The notes: generated by a model from the sequence alone, not told the origin. Counted from the first letter of the stretch, positions 1 through 10,740 are shown. The stretch: 64,000 nt of DNA from Mycobacterium spongiae (GCF_018278905.1 NZ_CP046600.1:3534001-3598000), one strand, 5' to 3'. Translations and numbers: made by a program.

Positions 1-381
1 CCGCACACCCCACTCCACCCCGCCACCGTCAGCGTGCACGCGGTCGAGCAGCACCCGCTCGGTAGCGTCCTGACCCAACGACAACGCGAACGGGTAGTGC
101 GTCGCCAGACCCGCGAACGATAGGTCAGCGATCACCTCTCCGCGGTCATGAAAGCGAAAGCCACCGATCTCAACACCCACATCAACCAGGCGGGCGCTGA
201 TATCGAGGCGCTCGAGCAACTCCAGCGTCCGGGCATGAATGCCGATGGCTTTGGACGTCGTTGACAGACCTGACGCCGCATCGACCACGCGCACTGCGAC
301 ACCACGTCGCCCCAGCTCCGCGGCCGCCGTCAAGCCGACCGGACCCGCACCGACGATCAAGATTCGGTCGCTGCCGTCCAT
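1..381 (-). CDS. FAD-dependent monooxygenase, N-terminal part (runs off the window edge)
   Basis: Reading leftwards from the ATG at 381 gives 127 in-frame codons with no stop, so the gene continues beyond position 1. The N-terminus has a Rossmann dinucleotide fold, ILIVGAGPVGLTAA (GxGxxG), then an Arg-rich second strand ending in VVDAA and the segment IHARTLELLERL. This is the usual start of the FAD_binding_3 / PheA-type aromatic hydroxylase family, which uses FAD and NAD(P)H to hydroxylate aromatic substrates. The substrate cannot be told from this fragment. No Shine-Dalgarno lies before the ATG, and an inverted repeat overlaps the start, which suits a leaderless, repressor-controlled transcript (inference). 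Confidence 0.8.
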   Translation of the reverse strand, partial: MDGSDRILIVGAGPVGLTAAAELGRRGVAVRVVDAASGLSTTSKAIGIHARTLELLERLDISARLVDVGVEIGGFRFHDRGEVIADLSFAGLATHYPFALSLGQDATERVLLDRVHADGGGVEWGVR

Positions 382-408
382 AAGTTGGTAGTCTACAACC
401 AACTTATG
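379..408. promoter_or_regulatory. Perfect 11-bp inverted repeat over the monooxygenase start (likely operator)
   Basis: The arm CATAAGTTGGT (379-389) is followed after 8 bases by its exact reverse complement (398-408). The left arm contains the start codon of the truncated monooxygenase (379-381). The spacer adds further partial symmetry (GTAG T CTAC). Size and position fit a TetR- or MarR-type operator that blocks transcription of the monooxygenase. The cognate regulator is not identifiable here. The site also lies just beyond the 3' end of htpG. Confidence 0.6.
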
Positions 409-440
409 GCGCTGGGTAGCGCCCTGCAGCGAGCGAGCGG

Positions 441-2384
<1,944 letters not shown>

Positions 2385-2513
2385 GTGACATTCCTTCCGA
2401 CAAATCGCGACTCGAATCTAGCGATACCGAATCCGGGACTGTGCCAGGGGTGGTCACCCAATTGACGGCCCGGGCTGGTGGCATTCGCCAGACCAGCTGG
2501 CTGGTCGGTCCGG

Positions 2514-3296
2514 CTAGGCCGTATCGCGCGCAAGCCCGTAGAGGGTGCGATCGTGGGCGCAGACGATCAGCAGGTCTGGGTCCCGACGCTGGTGAAGCTC
2601 AACGATTCGCGCCTGGTTGTCGTACATTTGTTTGCGGTTGAACGACAGCAGATCTTGCTGAGCCTGGACGAAGAAGGGCACTCGGTGGCGCCTGTCCAGG
2701 GTGCCGAGATGATCGAAGGCGTCACCGCAGTGCAAGACCCAGCGGTGACCGGCGTCAACGGCGACCGCGGCGTGCCCACGGGTGTGACCGGGCATCGGCA
2801 CCAACACCACGCCGTCGCCGATGGCGTCGAGGGGTTTGGCAGCGACGAATCCACGCCACGATTCCCCACCGGGACCGTGCTCCACCAGCTTGGGACCGTG
2901 TGCCCATTGGGTACGGCGATAGCGAACGCGCTCGCGGATCGAGGGAGCGTGGATGGCGCCGCGGGCTTCGGCGGCAGTGACATGGATGTCCGCGTCGGGG
3001 AAGTCGGCGATCCCGCCGATATGGTCGAAATCACAATGCGTCAGCACGATGTGGCGCACATCGGACGCGCGGTACCCCAGCTGTTCGATTTGGTATTGCG
3101 CAGTTTCGGTGGGCAGCAATGCCGGCCGGAGGAAGTGGCGGACCGGTCCTAGCCGAGCGGGATCGAGGCAGTCCCGGGCGCCGTAACCGGTGTCGACCAA
3201 GGCCAGCCCGTCGTCGGTCTCCAGCAGCAACACGTGGCAGATCAAGCCGACACCGGGCACGTTCATCGTGCCGCAGTTGAGGTGGTGGACTTTCAC
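2514..3296 (-). CDS. Metallo-beta-lactamase-fold hydrolase (Rv2300c-like)
   Basis: A 260-residue MBL-fold protein. The metal motif reads [10 protein letters not shown], so the usual HxHxDH appears as HxDxDH, with Asp where the second His normally sits. A later MPGHTRGH gives the third metal-binding His, and HCGDAF supplies the bridging Asp. This arrangement resembles the lactonase / AttM-type branch of the superfamily more than true beta-lactamases. No signal peptide is visible, so it is probably cytosolic. It lies between htpG and a divergent cutinase, as Rv2300c does in M. tuberculosis (recalled, not searched). Substrate unknown. Confidence 0.85.
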   Translation of the reverse strand: MKVHHLNCGTMNVPGVGLICHVLLLETDDGLALVDTGYGARDCLDPARLGPVRHFLRPALLPTETAQYQIEQLGYRASDVRHIVLTHCDFDHIGGIADFPDADIHVTAAEARGAIHAPSIRERVRYRRTQWAHGPKLVEHGPGGESWRGFVAAKPLDAIGDGVVLVPMPGHTRGHAAVAVDAGHRWVLHCGDAFDHLGTLDRRHRVPFFVQAQQDLLSFNRKQMYDNQARIVELHQRRDPDLLIVCAHDRTLYGLARDTA

Positions 3297-3558
3297 CGCC
3301 CCGTTCCGTCTCGTCCCGAGATACCCACGGTGTCAGGCTGCCGCATCGTCTCCAAGTCCGCATCCTTACCGGAGTAGCTGGTGGCCCACGGCGCCAATCC
3401 GCGCCGTCGACCACGTCAACTCTATCCACCGAACCCATGGGACCTGTCCCGTGGCCTGATGACCAGCACCCGAGCAATCTGCGCCGTGCCCGTTCGCGGC
3501 GAAGGAGCTCGGGCAATTTCGCCGGGCACGGGCGGCCGCCGCTCGCTACCATCGCCAT

Positions 3559-4251
3559 GTGAGTGTTTTACGGAACCGCCGATTTCTCCCTGGGGGTGCC
3601 GCTGCAGTTCTGCTGGCCGCGGTGCTGCTGATTGCTCCCGTCACGATCAACGCCGGTGCCCCCGGCTCCGTTGCACCGGCCCGGGCGGCTTGCCCCGATG
3701 CCGAGGTCATCTTCGCCCGCGGGCGCACGGAACCGCCCGGGATCGGGGCCGTTGGCAATGCGTTCGTCAGTGCGCTGCGGTCGAAGGTCCCGAAGAACAT
3801 CGGGGTCTACGCGGTGCAGTACCCGGCGGACACGGAGATCGATCAGGGCGCCAACGACATGAGCGCCCATATCCAGAGCATGGCGGGTAGTTGCCCGGAC
3901 ACGCGTTTGGTGCCGGGCGGCTACTCGCTCGGCGCGGCGGTCACCGACATCGTTGTGGCGGTCCCGACCCAGGTGTGGGGTTTCACCAATCCCCTGCCGC
4001 CGGGTAGCGACGAGCACATCGCCGCGATCGTGTTGTTCGGCAACGGAAGTCAATGGGTAGGCCCCATCACCGCCTTTAATCCGCGCTACAACGACCGGAC
4101 CATTGAGCTCTGCCACGGCGCAGACCCCATTTGCAACCCGGCAGACCCGAACACTTGGGAGGACAACTGGCCACAGCACTTGGCCGGCGAATACATCTCG
4201 TCCGGGATGGTCAACCAGGCTGCTGACTTCGTCGCCGGAAAGCTGCAGTAG
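3559..4251 (+). CDS. cut2: Secreted cutinase-family esterase (Cut2-like)
   Basis: This 230-residue secreted alpha/beta hydrolase has a Sec-type leader: a basic start, a hydrophobic run at about 12-30 and an Ala-rich cleavage region near 44. Mature-protein features match the cutinase family: FARGRTE, nucleophile motif GYSLG (Ser123), Asp189 in CHGADPIC and His207 in WPQHLAGEY. Cys45, 112, 185 and 192 are placed for the family's two disulfides. The nucleophile elbow has Leu instead of the more common Gln (GYSQG). It likely hydrolyses medium-chain lipid esters outside the membrane. Start GTG at 3559; the symbol rests on family and position next to htpG. Confidence 0.88.
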   Translation: MSVLRNRRFLPGGAAAVLLAAVLLIAPVTINAGAPGSVAPARAACPDAEVIFARGRTEPPGIGAVGNAFVSALRSKVPKNIGVYAVQYPADTEIDQGANDMSAHIQSMAGSCPDTRLVPGGYSLGAAVTDIVVAVPTQVWGFTNPLPPGSDEHIAAIVLFGNGSQWVGPITAFNPRYNDRTIELCHGADPICNPADPNTWEDNWPQHLAGEYISSGMVNQAADFVAGKLQ

Positions 4252-4325
4252 CGACTCGCCCAAATTCTCGTGCACCGGCGGTTTCTCAGTCACCGGCGGT
4301 CGCCGGGTTCGCGACAACCGATGAC

Positions 4326-4349
4326 CTGGATGAGAACGTTCTCATCCAG
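4326..4349. promoter_or_regulatory. Perfect 24-bp palindrome upstream of the two-component operon
   Basis: CTGGATGAGAAC (4326-4337) is followed immediately by its exact reverse complement (4338-4349), with no spacer. It is directly followed by TATCAT (4351-4356), a plausible -10 element, about 35 bases before the ATG of the first gene. A spacerless palindrome is a poor hairpin but a good dimer-binding site, so an operator is the likely reading. The obvious candidate ligand is the response regulator encoded at 6207-6869, though OmpR-family regulators usually prefer direct repeats. Confidence 0.65.
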
Positions 4350-4390
4350 CTATCATCTTCAGCAAAGCGCTGCCGTGAACGCTAGATCAC

Positions 4391-4642
4391 ATGCGGACAC
4401 CGTTGATGATTGCAGTGGCAGTGGTTGCCGTCGCCGGGCTTGGCGCGGCGGCGGGTCTGAGCCTGTCGTCGTCCAGGGACGCCGAACCGCTGGCACCGAT
4501 CGTCGTTGACGCCCCAGATTGGACACCGCCGGACACACCGCCGGCGTCACTGTGGGAGGCGTCGGGGATCCCGCATCCGCCGCCGCCGGAGAATCTTGAC
4601 GGCATTTGTCCTCGCGCTGCCGCTGGCGATCAGGCACGATGA
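4391..4642 (+). CDS. Small exported or membrane-anchored Pro-rich protein, first gene of the two-component operon
   Basis: This 83-residue protein has one hydrophobic segment (about residues 5-27, Ala/Val/Gly rich), followed by a Pro-rich polar tail containing WTPPDTPPASLW and PHPPPPENL. Its TGA overlaps the ATG of the histidine kinase by four bases (ATGA), a usual sign of translational coupling. It may be a small sensor partner in the periplasm-like space, which is inference from position only. I recognise no family. The last residues (AAAGDQAR) look less organised than the rest, so a frameshifted longer ancestor is possible. Confidence 0.55.
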   Translation: MRTPLMIAVAVVAVAGLGAAAGLSLSSSRDAEPLAPIVVDAPDWTPPDTPPASLWEASGIPHPPPPENLDGICPRAAAGDQAR

Positions 4643-6222
4643 CGATGAGCCAGACGACTTCCACGACGACTGAGGACGTGAAGCCGGTTGAAACCGTGCG
4701 CCACCGCGTTGAATTGCGTCGGGAGTGTGGTCTGGAGACGACAGTGAGCACCACCAACAGCGGTGTACGACGGTTGTGGCACCGGATCGCTCCGTCGGCG
4801 GCGCGGACCCGAATCATGGGTATGGTGCTTCTCTTGGTCATGGCGGCACTGGTCATCGTCACCTTCGTGACATGGCGTTTGCTCGTGTCGGTCATCGACG
4901 CGCGGATGGACCGAGCGCTCCGACTCGAGGTCGAGGAGTTCGCGGAGCTCACGGCACCCGGGATCAATCCCCGCACCGGACACCCGTTCACCAGCGTCGA
5001 ACAGATGATCAGCGAGGCGATCGCGTACAACATCGCGCGGCCCAACGAGAAGTTCCTCGGCTACGTAGACGGCAAGTACCGCACCCAAAGCAGGCAGCAA
5101 CCGGGATACCCGGAGGTGCTCGCGAAGGACGACACGTTCACCAGCCTCGTTGGCTCGGTCACCAAACCGACCGAGGGCCAGTACCGACAGCCCGAGATCG
5201 GCGAGGTCCGCTATCTCGCGATCCCGGTCAAGCTCGCGGGCGACCCGTCACGCGGCGTGATCGTCGCCGCCTATCTCGGCGACGCGGAACGCGCCGACGC
5301 CAACGGGGCCGCCCGACTGATGCTGGTGGCCGGTGGGCTCACGCTACTGGGCGCGACGGCGGCGGCGTGGCTGGTAGCCGGCCGAATCCTGCGGCCGCTA
5401 CGCGACGTCACGGAGACCGCGCGGCGCATCACCGACTCCGACCTTTCGCAACGCATACCCACCGGCGCGTACCACAAGGGTGACGAGCTCGATGACTTGG
5501 TCCACACGGTCAACGGAATGCTCGATCGCGTGGAGTCCGGGGTATTGGCGCAGCGCCGCTTCATCGATGACGCCGGCCACGAACTACGCACACCGATCAC
5601 CATCGTGCGCGGCCACCTCGAAGTGCTCGACCCCAACGATCCCGACGATATTCGAGCCACGGCCGCCCTGCTCGACGACGAGTTGGTGCGAATGAATCGG
5701 ATGGTGTCGGATCTGCTGTTGCTGGCCCGCTCCGTACAACCGTCGTTCGTGCAACCTCGGCCCGTCTACGTGGCGGCCCTGACCCGTGAGGTGTTCGAGA
5801 AAGTTACCCAACTCGGTGACCGTGACTTCAGCCTGCAGTCGGTGGCCGAAGTGGACGCCGTGCTGGATCCGCAACGGATCACCCAAGCCTTGGTGGCGCT
5901 GGCCGACAACGCGTGCCATTACACCAAAGACGGCGACCAAATCGGCATTGGTTCTGCGGTGATGGGCGAATGGTTGTGGTTCTGGGTATCAGACTCCGGG
6001 CCCGGGGTCAGCGCGGAGGACCGAGCGCGGATTTTCGAGCGCTTCGCCCGGGGCACGGCCGGTGGCCATCGCTCCGATGGGGCCGGACTCGGACTGAGCA
6101 TCGTACAAGCCATCGCTAAGGCGCACGACGGGCACGTCGAGCTTGACAGCACGCCCGGCAGTGGCGCCACCTTCATCGTCGTCGTGCCCGTCGGCAAGGG
6201 AGAATCATGTCACGCATCCTGA
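4639..6222 (+). CDS. Two-component sensor histidine kinase
   Basis: A 527-residue sensor kinase. A first membrane span (about residues 60-85) and a second (about 220-245) bracket a roughly 130-residue extracytoplasmic sensor region. A HAMP domain follows (ILRPLRDVTETARRI), then the H-box FIDDAGHELRTPI with phospho-acceptor His314, an N-box (ALADNACHYT), and G-boxes DSGPGV and GAGLGLSIVQAIAKAH. All catalytic motifs are intact. The ATG at 4639 was chosen because it overlaps the preceding stop. It should autophosphorylate and pass phosphate to the regulator that overlaps its 3' end. Signal unknown. Confidence 0.92.
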   Translation: MTMSQTTSTTTEDVKPVETVRHRVELRRECGLETTVSTTNSGVRRLWHRIAPSAARTRIMGMVLLLVMAALVIVTFVTWRLLVSVIDARMDRALRLEVEEFAELTAPGINPRTGHPFTSVEQMISEAIAYNIARPNEKFLGYVDGKYRTQSRQQPGYPEVLAKDDTFTSLVGSVTKPTEGQYRQPEIGEVRYLAIPVKLAGDPSRGVIVAAYLGDAERADANGAARLMLVAGGLTLLGATAAAWLVAGRILRPLRDVTETARRITDSDLSQRIPTGAYHKGDELDDLVHTVNGMLDRVESGVLAQRRFIDDAGHELRTPITIVRGHLEVLDPNDPDDIRATAALLDDELVRMNRMVSDLLLLARSVQPSFVQPRPVYVAALTREVFEKVTQLGDRDFSLQSVAEVDAVLDPQRITQALVALADNACHYTKDGDQIGIGSAVMGEWLWFWVSDSGPGVSAEDRARIFERFARGTAGGHRSDGAGLGLSIVQAIAKAHDGHVELDSTPGSGATFIVVVPVGKGESCHAS

Positions 6223-6869
6223 TTGCCGAAGATGAGCCGCGAATCTCCGCGTTCATCGAGAAAGGGCTGTCTGCCAATGGATACGCGGTCACGGTGGTGA
6301 CAGACGGACCATCGGCCTACGACTACGCAACGACGGGCGATTTCGATCTGATGATCCTTGACATTGGGCTGCCTGAGGTAGACGGCTTCGCGGTGCTAAG
6401 CAAGCTGCGCGCGGCGAACCACTCAATTCCGGTCATCATCCTCACCGCTCGCGACAGCGTCCAGGACACGGTTGCCGGCCTGGAAGGCGGTGCCGACGAC
6501 TACATGCCCAAGCCGTTCCGGTTCGAGGAGCTGCTCGCCCGGGTGCGGCTGCGGTTGACCAGCGAGCGCGTAGGGGAGATCACTGTCTTGTCCTACGGCG
6601 GTTTGGAACTAGACTTGCGCACCCGACGCGCCAAGGTTGACGATCGCACTGTCGACTTGTCGGCGCGCGAATTCGCACTCGCCGAGACGTTCCTTCGCCA
6701 TCCAGGCCAAGTGCTTTCCCGCGAACAGCTGCTCAGCCACGTCTGGGGTTTCGACTTCGATCCCGGTTCCAACGTCGTCGATGTTTACGTGCGCTACCTG
6801 CGGCGTAAGCTCGGCGGCGAGCGATTCACCACTCTGCGCGGCATGGGATATCGACTCGAAGCACTGTAA
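6207..6869 (+). CDS. OmpR/PhoB-family response regulator
   Basis: This 220-residue regulator has a receiver domain (about 1-120) with acidic pocket EDE near residue 8, phospho-acceptor Asp52 in LMILDIGLPEVDG, Thr80 and Lys102 (MPKPF). A winged-helix DNA-binding domain follows (about 130-220), with DLSAREFALAETFLRHPGQVLSREQLL and the ending GERFTTLRGMGYRL. It starts 16 bases inside the kinase gene, so the two are translationally coupled. It probably controls its own operon through the palindrome at 4326-4349 (inference). Its closest named mycobacterial homologue was not determined. Confidence 0.93.
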   Translation: MSRILIAEDEPRISAFIEKGLSANGYAVTVVTDGPSAYDYATTGDFDLMILDIGLPEVDGFAVLSKLRAANHSIPVIILTARDSVQDTVAGLEGGADDYMPKPFRFEELLARVRLRLTSERVGEITVLSYGGLELDLRTRRAKVDDRTVDLSAREFALAETFLRHPGQVLSREQLLSHVWGFDFDPGSNVVDVYVRYLRRKLGGERFTTLRGMGYRLEAL

Positions 6870-6949
6870 TGACGAAGCGTCGCCCGCAATCCCGATAGGC
6901 TCGCCATAACGCGGCAACCCCACCGACGTGCCCGGACACGGAGACGGTC

Positions 6950-8179
6950 ATGCAACCAGAGCTGAGCACGGGTTGTTGCGTCGCCGGTGGCGGCCCCGCG
7001 GGAATGATGCTGGCCTACCTGCTGGCCCGGGCGGGCGTCGAGGTCATCGTGCTGGAAAAGCACGGCGACTTCCTCCGCGATTTCCGCGGCGACACCATCC
7101 ACCCCTCGACCCTCGAAGTCATGAACGAGCTCGGCCTTTATGACCGGTTGTTGCAGCGACCGCACCAGCCAACCCCGACGCTGAATGTCCGTTTCGGTAC
7201 GCAGAAGATCACGGTGGTCGACTTCAGCCACTTGCCGGTGCGAGGCAAGTTCGTGGCGATGATGCCGCAATGGGATTTTCTGGATTTTCTCGCGGCAGAG
7301 GCGCAGAGCTATCCCTCCTTTCAGCTGATGATGCGGGCCGAGGTCACGAGCTTGGTCGAGGAGAACGGCCGGATTTGCGGCGTCGTCGCCCATACACCCG
7401 ACGGCGAGAAGAAGATCCGTAGCGACCTGGTGGTTGGTTGCGACGGCCGGACCTCCACCGTCCGTGCTCAGGCGGGCCTGCGCGTGCTGGATATCGGTGC
7501 GCCCATGGATGTGCTGTGGTTCAGGATTTCGCGTCTGACCAGCGACCCGGACGAATCGATGGGCAACTTCGGGCAGGGCGCCATCCTCGTGATGATCAAT
7601 CGCGGCGACTATTGGCAATGCGGCTATGTGATTGCCAAGGGTTCTTTGGCGCAGGTGCGCGAGCGCGGGCTGGAGACGTTCCGCGCCGAGATCGCGAAGG
7701 CAGCACCCTTCTTGGGGGGCCGCACCGAGGAAGTCACCGGGTTCGACGATCTACGGCTGTTGACAGTGGGCGTTGACCGCCTCGAGCAATGGCACCGGCC
7801 CGGGCTGCTGTGCATCGGCGATGCCGCCCACGCCATGTCACCGATCGGTGGAGTCGGTATCAACCTGGCGATCCAGGACGCGGTGGCTGCGGCCAATCTC
7901 CTGGCCAGGCCGTTGCTGCGCCGGCACGTGAGCGACGCCGACCTACACCGCGTGCAACGGCGGCGCGCGGCCCCGACCCGTATCACCCAGGCGGTGCAGG
8001 TGTTATTCCAAAAGAACGTCATCACCGCGGTGTTGGGCAGCCTCGACGAGTTCACGGTTCCGCTGCCGGTGCGGCTGATCGCACGGTGGCCCTGGCTGGC
8101 CCGCATTCCAGCACGGATGGTCGGCATCGGTTACCGGCCAGAGCATGCCGACCTGGCAGTGATCGACGGGGGTAGCTAG
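6950..8179 (+). CDS. FAD-dependent monooxygenase / aromatic hydroxylase
   Basis: A 409-residue single-component flavoprotein hydroxylase. The N-terminus binds the ADP part of FAD (CCVAGGGPAGMMLAYLLARAG), the middle has the DG segment VVGCDGRTSTVRAQAG, and the C-terminal half has the GD motif CIGDAAHAMSPIGGVGINLAIQDA, where Asp contacts the ribityl chain. These three motifs define the PHBH / UbiH-like class, which hydroxylates aromatic rings using NAD(P)H and oxygen. The gene lies 80 bases after the response regulator on the same strand and may be co-transcribed. It converges on a methyltransferase with both stops sharing CTAG. Substrate unknown. Confidence 0.88.
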   Translation: MQPELSTGCCVAGGGPAGMMLAYLLARAGVEVIVLEKHGDFLRDFRGDTIHPSTLEVMNELGLYDRLLQRPHQPTPTLNVRFGTQKITVVDFSHLPVRGKFVAMMPQWDFLDFLAAEAQSYPSFQLMMRAEVTSLVEENGRICGVVAHTPDGEKKIRSDLVVGCDGRTSTVRAQAGLRVLDIGAPMDVLWFRISRLTSDPDESMGNFGQGAILVMINRGDYWQCGYVIAKGSLAQVRERGLETFRAEIAKAAPFLGGRTEEVTGFDDLRLLTVGVDRLEQWHRPGLLCIGDAAHAMSPIGGVGINLAIQDAVAAANLLARPLLRRHVSDADLHRVQRRRAAPTRITQAVQVLFQKNVITAVLGSLDEFTVPLPVRLIARWPWLARIPARMVGIGYRPEHADLAVIDGGS

Positions 8180-8925
8180 TCGCGGACGCACTCGATGATG
8201 ATCGCGGGTGGATAGTGCAGGTAGTCGTCCCAATAGTCGCCCTCGTCGCCAGCTGGCGGCGCGGGCGAAAGTTCGGGCGGGTGTACCACGAAATCACGAA
8301 ATCCTGCATCGCGGAGCGCGGATTCGTATGCGTCGATGGGCAGGTAGTAGTTCTCGATGACGAGCGGGCCGTCATCGAGAAACGCCGTCAGCTCGATGGG
8401 TGCTCCGTCGACTGCCTGTTCGGCGAGCGTGATCTGGAAACCGTACTTGCGGTAGTCGGGCACCTGCTCAAACGCGTACAGGTTCGGATTGGTCGTGATC
8501 GTGACGAATCGGCCGCCCGGCTTGACGCGGCAGGCCACGCCCCGACACATCCGTGCGAGCTGGTCGCGGTCTCGCGCGTACACCAAGAGATAGGCGGCAA
8601 CCGCGATATCGAAGTCTTGTTGCGGCACCACGACGGTGGCGTCAGCGACGTGGTAGTCAATGCCTAGTGGTTCGCGGGCCTCCTCGTCGCGAGCAAGGCC
8701 GATCATTTTCTCGGAGATATCGAACCCGACAACGGGCGCGGCGCCGGCGCGCCGCAGGATGCGCGTGTAGTCGCCGGAACCGCAAGCGATGTCGATGAGC
8801 TTGCGCCCCGCGACATCGCCGATGTGTTTGAGGAACGAGTACGCCTCAATCCTGGAGCGGACCGGCACGTCCTTTGTCTTGCGATACTGTTCGGCGATCT
8901 CGCCCTCGTTGTAGTCGATCACCAT
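8176..8925 (-). CDS. Class I SAM-dependent methyltransferase
   Basis: This 249-residue protein has a Rossmann-like SAM fold. Motif I is KLIDIACGSGDYTRIL, the acidic end of strand 2 is VVGFDIS, motif II is DFDIAVAAYLLVYARDRDQL and motif III is LARMCRGVACRVKPGGRFV. The C-terminus includes aromatic-rich segments (GDYWDDYLHYPPAI) that may form the acceptor pocket. The substrate class cannot be assigned, but a small molecule is likely by resemblance to the ubiE/toxin-tailoring type. Its stop overlaps the stop of the convergent flavin monooxygenase by four bases. Confidence 0.85.
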   Translation of the reverse strand: MVIDYNEGEIAEQYRKTKDVPVRSRIEAYSFLKHIGDVAGRKLIDIACGSGDYTRILRRAGAAPVVGFDISEKMIGLARDEEAREPLGIDYHVADATVVVPQQDFDIAVAAYLLVYARDRDQLARMCRGVACRVKPGGRFVTITTNPNLYAFEQVPDYRKYGFQITLAEQAVDGAPIELTAFLDDGPLVIENYYLPIDAYESALRDAGFRDFVVHPPELSPAPPAGDEGDYWDDYLHYPPAIIIECVRD

Positions 8926-9048
8926 AGTGTCCTCGGCTCGCGTAGTCCTCGGTTCGCCCCTGATCGCGCAATATACGCCCTATTTCGACGCCTGGTGATG
9001 CGAGCACCGACCGGGCCAGGACCGACGTGCGGCAGGATGGCGGTCACC

Positions 9049-9756
9049 ATGACCGACAGCGAGACCCCAGCTACCAGCCGACGCCGCGACGCCCTGCGGC
9101 TGGCGCTGTTCACCGGGTTCTTGCTCGGGTTGTTCTACCTGGTTGCCGTGGCACGCGTCGTCGACGTCGAGACAGTGCGGCGCGCCATCGCGGCGACGGG
9201 TCCACTGGCGCCGCTGACGTATGTGTTGGTCTCGACCGCGCTCGGCGCGGTGTTCGTGCCGGGCCCCATCCTGGCCGCCGGAAGCGGTGTGTTGTTCGGG
9301 CCGGTGCTGGGCACATTCGTCACGCTCGGCGCGACGATAGGCACCGCGGTCGTTGCCAGTCTTCTCGGCCGCCGCGCTGGCCGGGACAGCGCCCGCGCGC
9401 TGCTAGGCGCCGATCGCGCCGATCGCCTCGATGCCCAGATCGAACGGCGCGGATTGTGGGCGGTGGTCGGTCAGCGCTTCGTTCCCGGGATCTCGGATGC
9501 GCTGGCCTCGTATACCTTCGGCGCGTTCGGGGTTCCGTTGTGGCAGATGGCGGTTGGTTCCTTTATCGGGTCGGCTCCGCGGGCGTTCGTCTACACGGCG
9601 CTGGGCGCATCGATCACACAGTTGTCGTCGCCGCTGGCGTACTCGGCGATCGCGGTGTGGTGCGTGACCGCCATCGTGGGGGCCTTCGCTGCCCGACGCT
9701 GGTACCGAAAATGGCGCGTGCACTCCAGCACCCCCGAAGCCACGGGTTCGGGCTAG
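9049..9756 (+). CDS. TVP38/TMEM64 (DedA-like) membrane protein
   Basis: A 235-residue integral membrane protein with about five to six hydrophobic segments (near residues 15-35, 50-70, 75-110, 140-165 and 195-215). The core FVPGPILAAGSGVLFGPVLGT and the later GLWAVVGQRFVPGISDALASYTFGAF match the VTT/SNARE-associated domain of TVP38 proteins, with the typical RFVPG signature. This family is linked to lipid scrambling or membrane homeostasis, and the exact substrate here is unknown. ATG at 9049 follows GGTCACC with a weak ribosome site. The stop shares CTAG with the convergent hydrolase. Confidence 0.85.
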   Translation: MTDSETPATSRRRDALRLALFTGFLLGLFYLVAVARVVDVETVRRAIAATGPLAPLTYVLVSTALGAVFVPGPILAAGSGVLFGPVLGTFVTLGATIGTAVVASLLGRRAGRDSARALLGADRADRLDAQIERRGLWAVVGQRFVPGISDALASYTFGAFGVPLWQMAVGSFIGSAPRAFVYTALGASITQLSSPLAYSAIAVWCVTAIVGAFAARRWYRKWRVHSSTPEATGSG

Positions 9757-10607
9757 CTTCGTGGGCGACCGAGCACCGGGGTTTGCGCCAAGAAACTGCG
9801 GATCGCGTCGAGCATCACCTGTCCATCGAGCAGTTCCCGGTCATTGTGGCCCACACCGGGAACCACGACGTAGCGCTTGGGCTCGGCGGCTGCGTCGACA
9901 AGCCGCTCGCTGAGCGCAGGGGGCACGATGTCGTCGGCGCTGCCAGCGATGACCAGCACAGGCGCGGACACTGAGGCGATGCGCTCGATCGAGGGATAGC
10001 GGTCCAATAGCAACCGGCGCAGCGGAAGCCACGGGTACTGCACCGCACCGACGTCGGCCAGCGACGTGAACGGAGACCGCAGTACCAGCGCCGCCGGCGG
10101 CCGCCGAACGGCGAGCCCGACCGCCACCGCCGCGCCGAGGGATTCACCGAAATAGGCGATTCTCTTGGGGTCGACGTCGATCTGTTCGGCCAGCCAGTCC
10201 TGCGCAGCCTCGGCGTCGGCGGCGAGCCCCTCCTCAGAGGGCTTACCCGGGTTACCTCCGTAACCGCGATAGTCAATGAGCAACGCCGACAGGCCCATCT
10301 GATTCAGCGCGACCGCCAGCTCCGCGCGCATCGACCGGTCGCCGGCATTGCCGTTGCATACCAGTACCGCGGGTCCACGACCGCCAGAGGTATGCGGGAA
10401 ATACCAGGCGCCCAAACGCATTCCATCGGAGGTTTCGATCACGACGTCGCGGCCGGCGGGCAGAACAGCCGACGCGGACGGCACCGGACCCGGCGACGGG
10501 AAGTAGATCAACCGACGCTGTTGCGACCAGATAAACGCGATGACGCCCGATGCCACCAGCGCGACGATACCGACAACCGTCAACGTGCGAAGCCGCTTTC
10601 GCGACAT
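9753..10607 (-). CDS. Membrane-anchored alpha/beta hydrolase (Rv2307c-like, ABHD13/Bem46 type)
   Basis: Starting at the ATG at 10607 (MSRKRL), this 284-residue protein begins with one hydrophobic anchor (about residues 8-27) followed by RRLIYFPSPGP, typical of the Bem46/ABHD13 group. The hydrolase core has LVCNGNAGDRS (oxyanion region), the nucleophile elbow GESLGAAV, SADDIVPP (acid) and GVGHNDREL (His), a complete Ser-Asp-His triad. It probably faces the periplasm-like space and cleaves esters or thioesters. M. tuberculosis Rv2307c is a recalled match. An in-frame upstream start at 10664 would add 19 polar residues and is less likely. Confidence 0.85.
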   Translation of the reverse strand: MSRKRLRTLTVVGIVALVASGVIAFIWSQQRRLIYFPSPGPVPSASAVLPAGRDVVIETSDGMRLGAWYFPHTSGGRGPAVLVCNGNAGDRSMRAELAVALNQMGLSALLIDYRGYGGNPGKPSEEGLAADAEAAQDWLAEQIDVDPKRIAYFGESLGAAVAVGLAVRRPPAALVLRSPFTSLADVGAVQYPWLPLRRLLLDRYPSIERIASVSAPVLVIAGSADDIVPPALSERLVDAAAEPKRYVVVPGVGHNDRELLDGQVMLDAIRSFLAQTPVLGRPRS

Positions 10608-10740
10608 TAAGCTCTGGTGGCGCAACCGGTTCGCGGGCTGAATGCCGCCCGCACCAGCAACCACCGACTGCTAGCGATCGCGGTGAACGATAATCGAACG
10701 GGTGCGCACGCAAGCGGTCGCGACTGAGCGCCGATCCATC

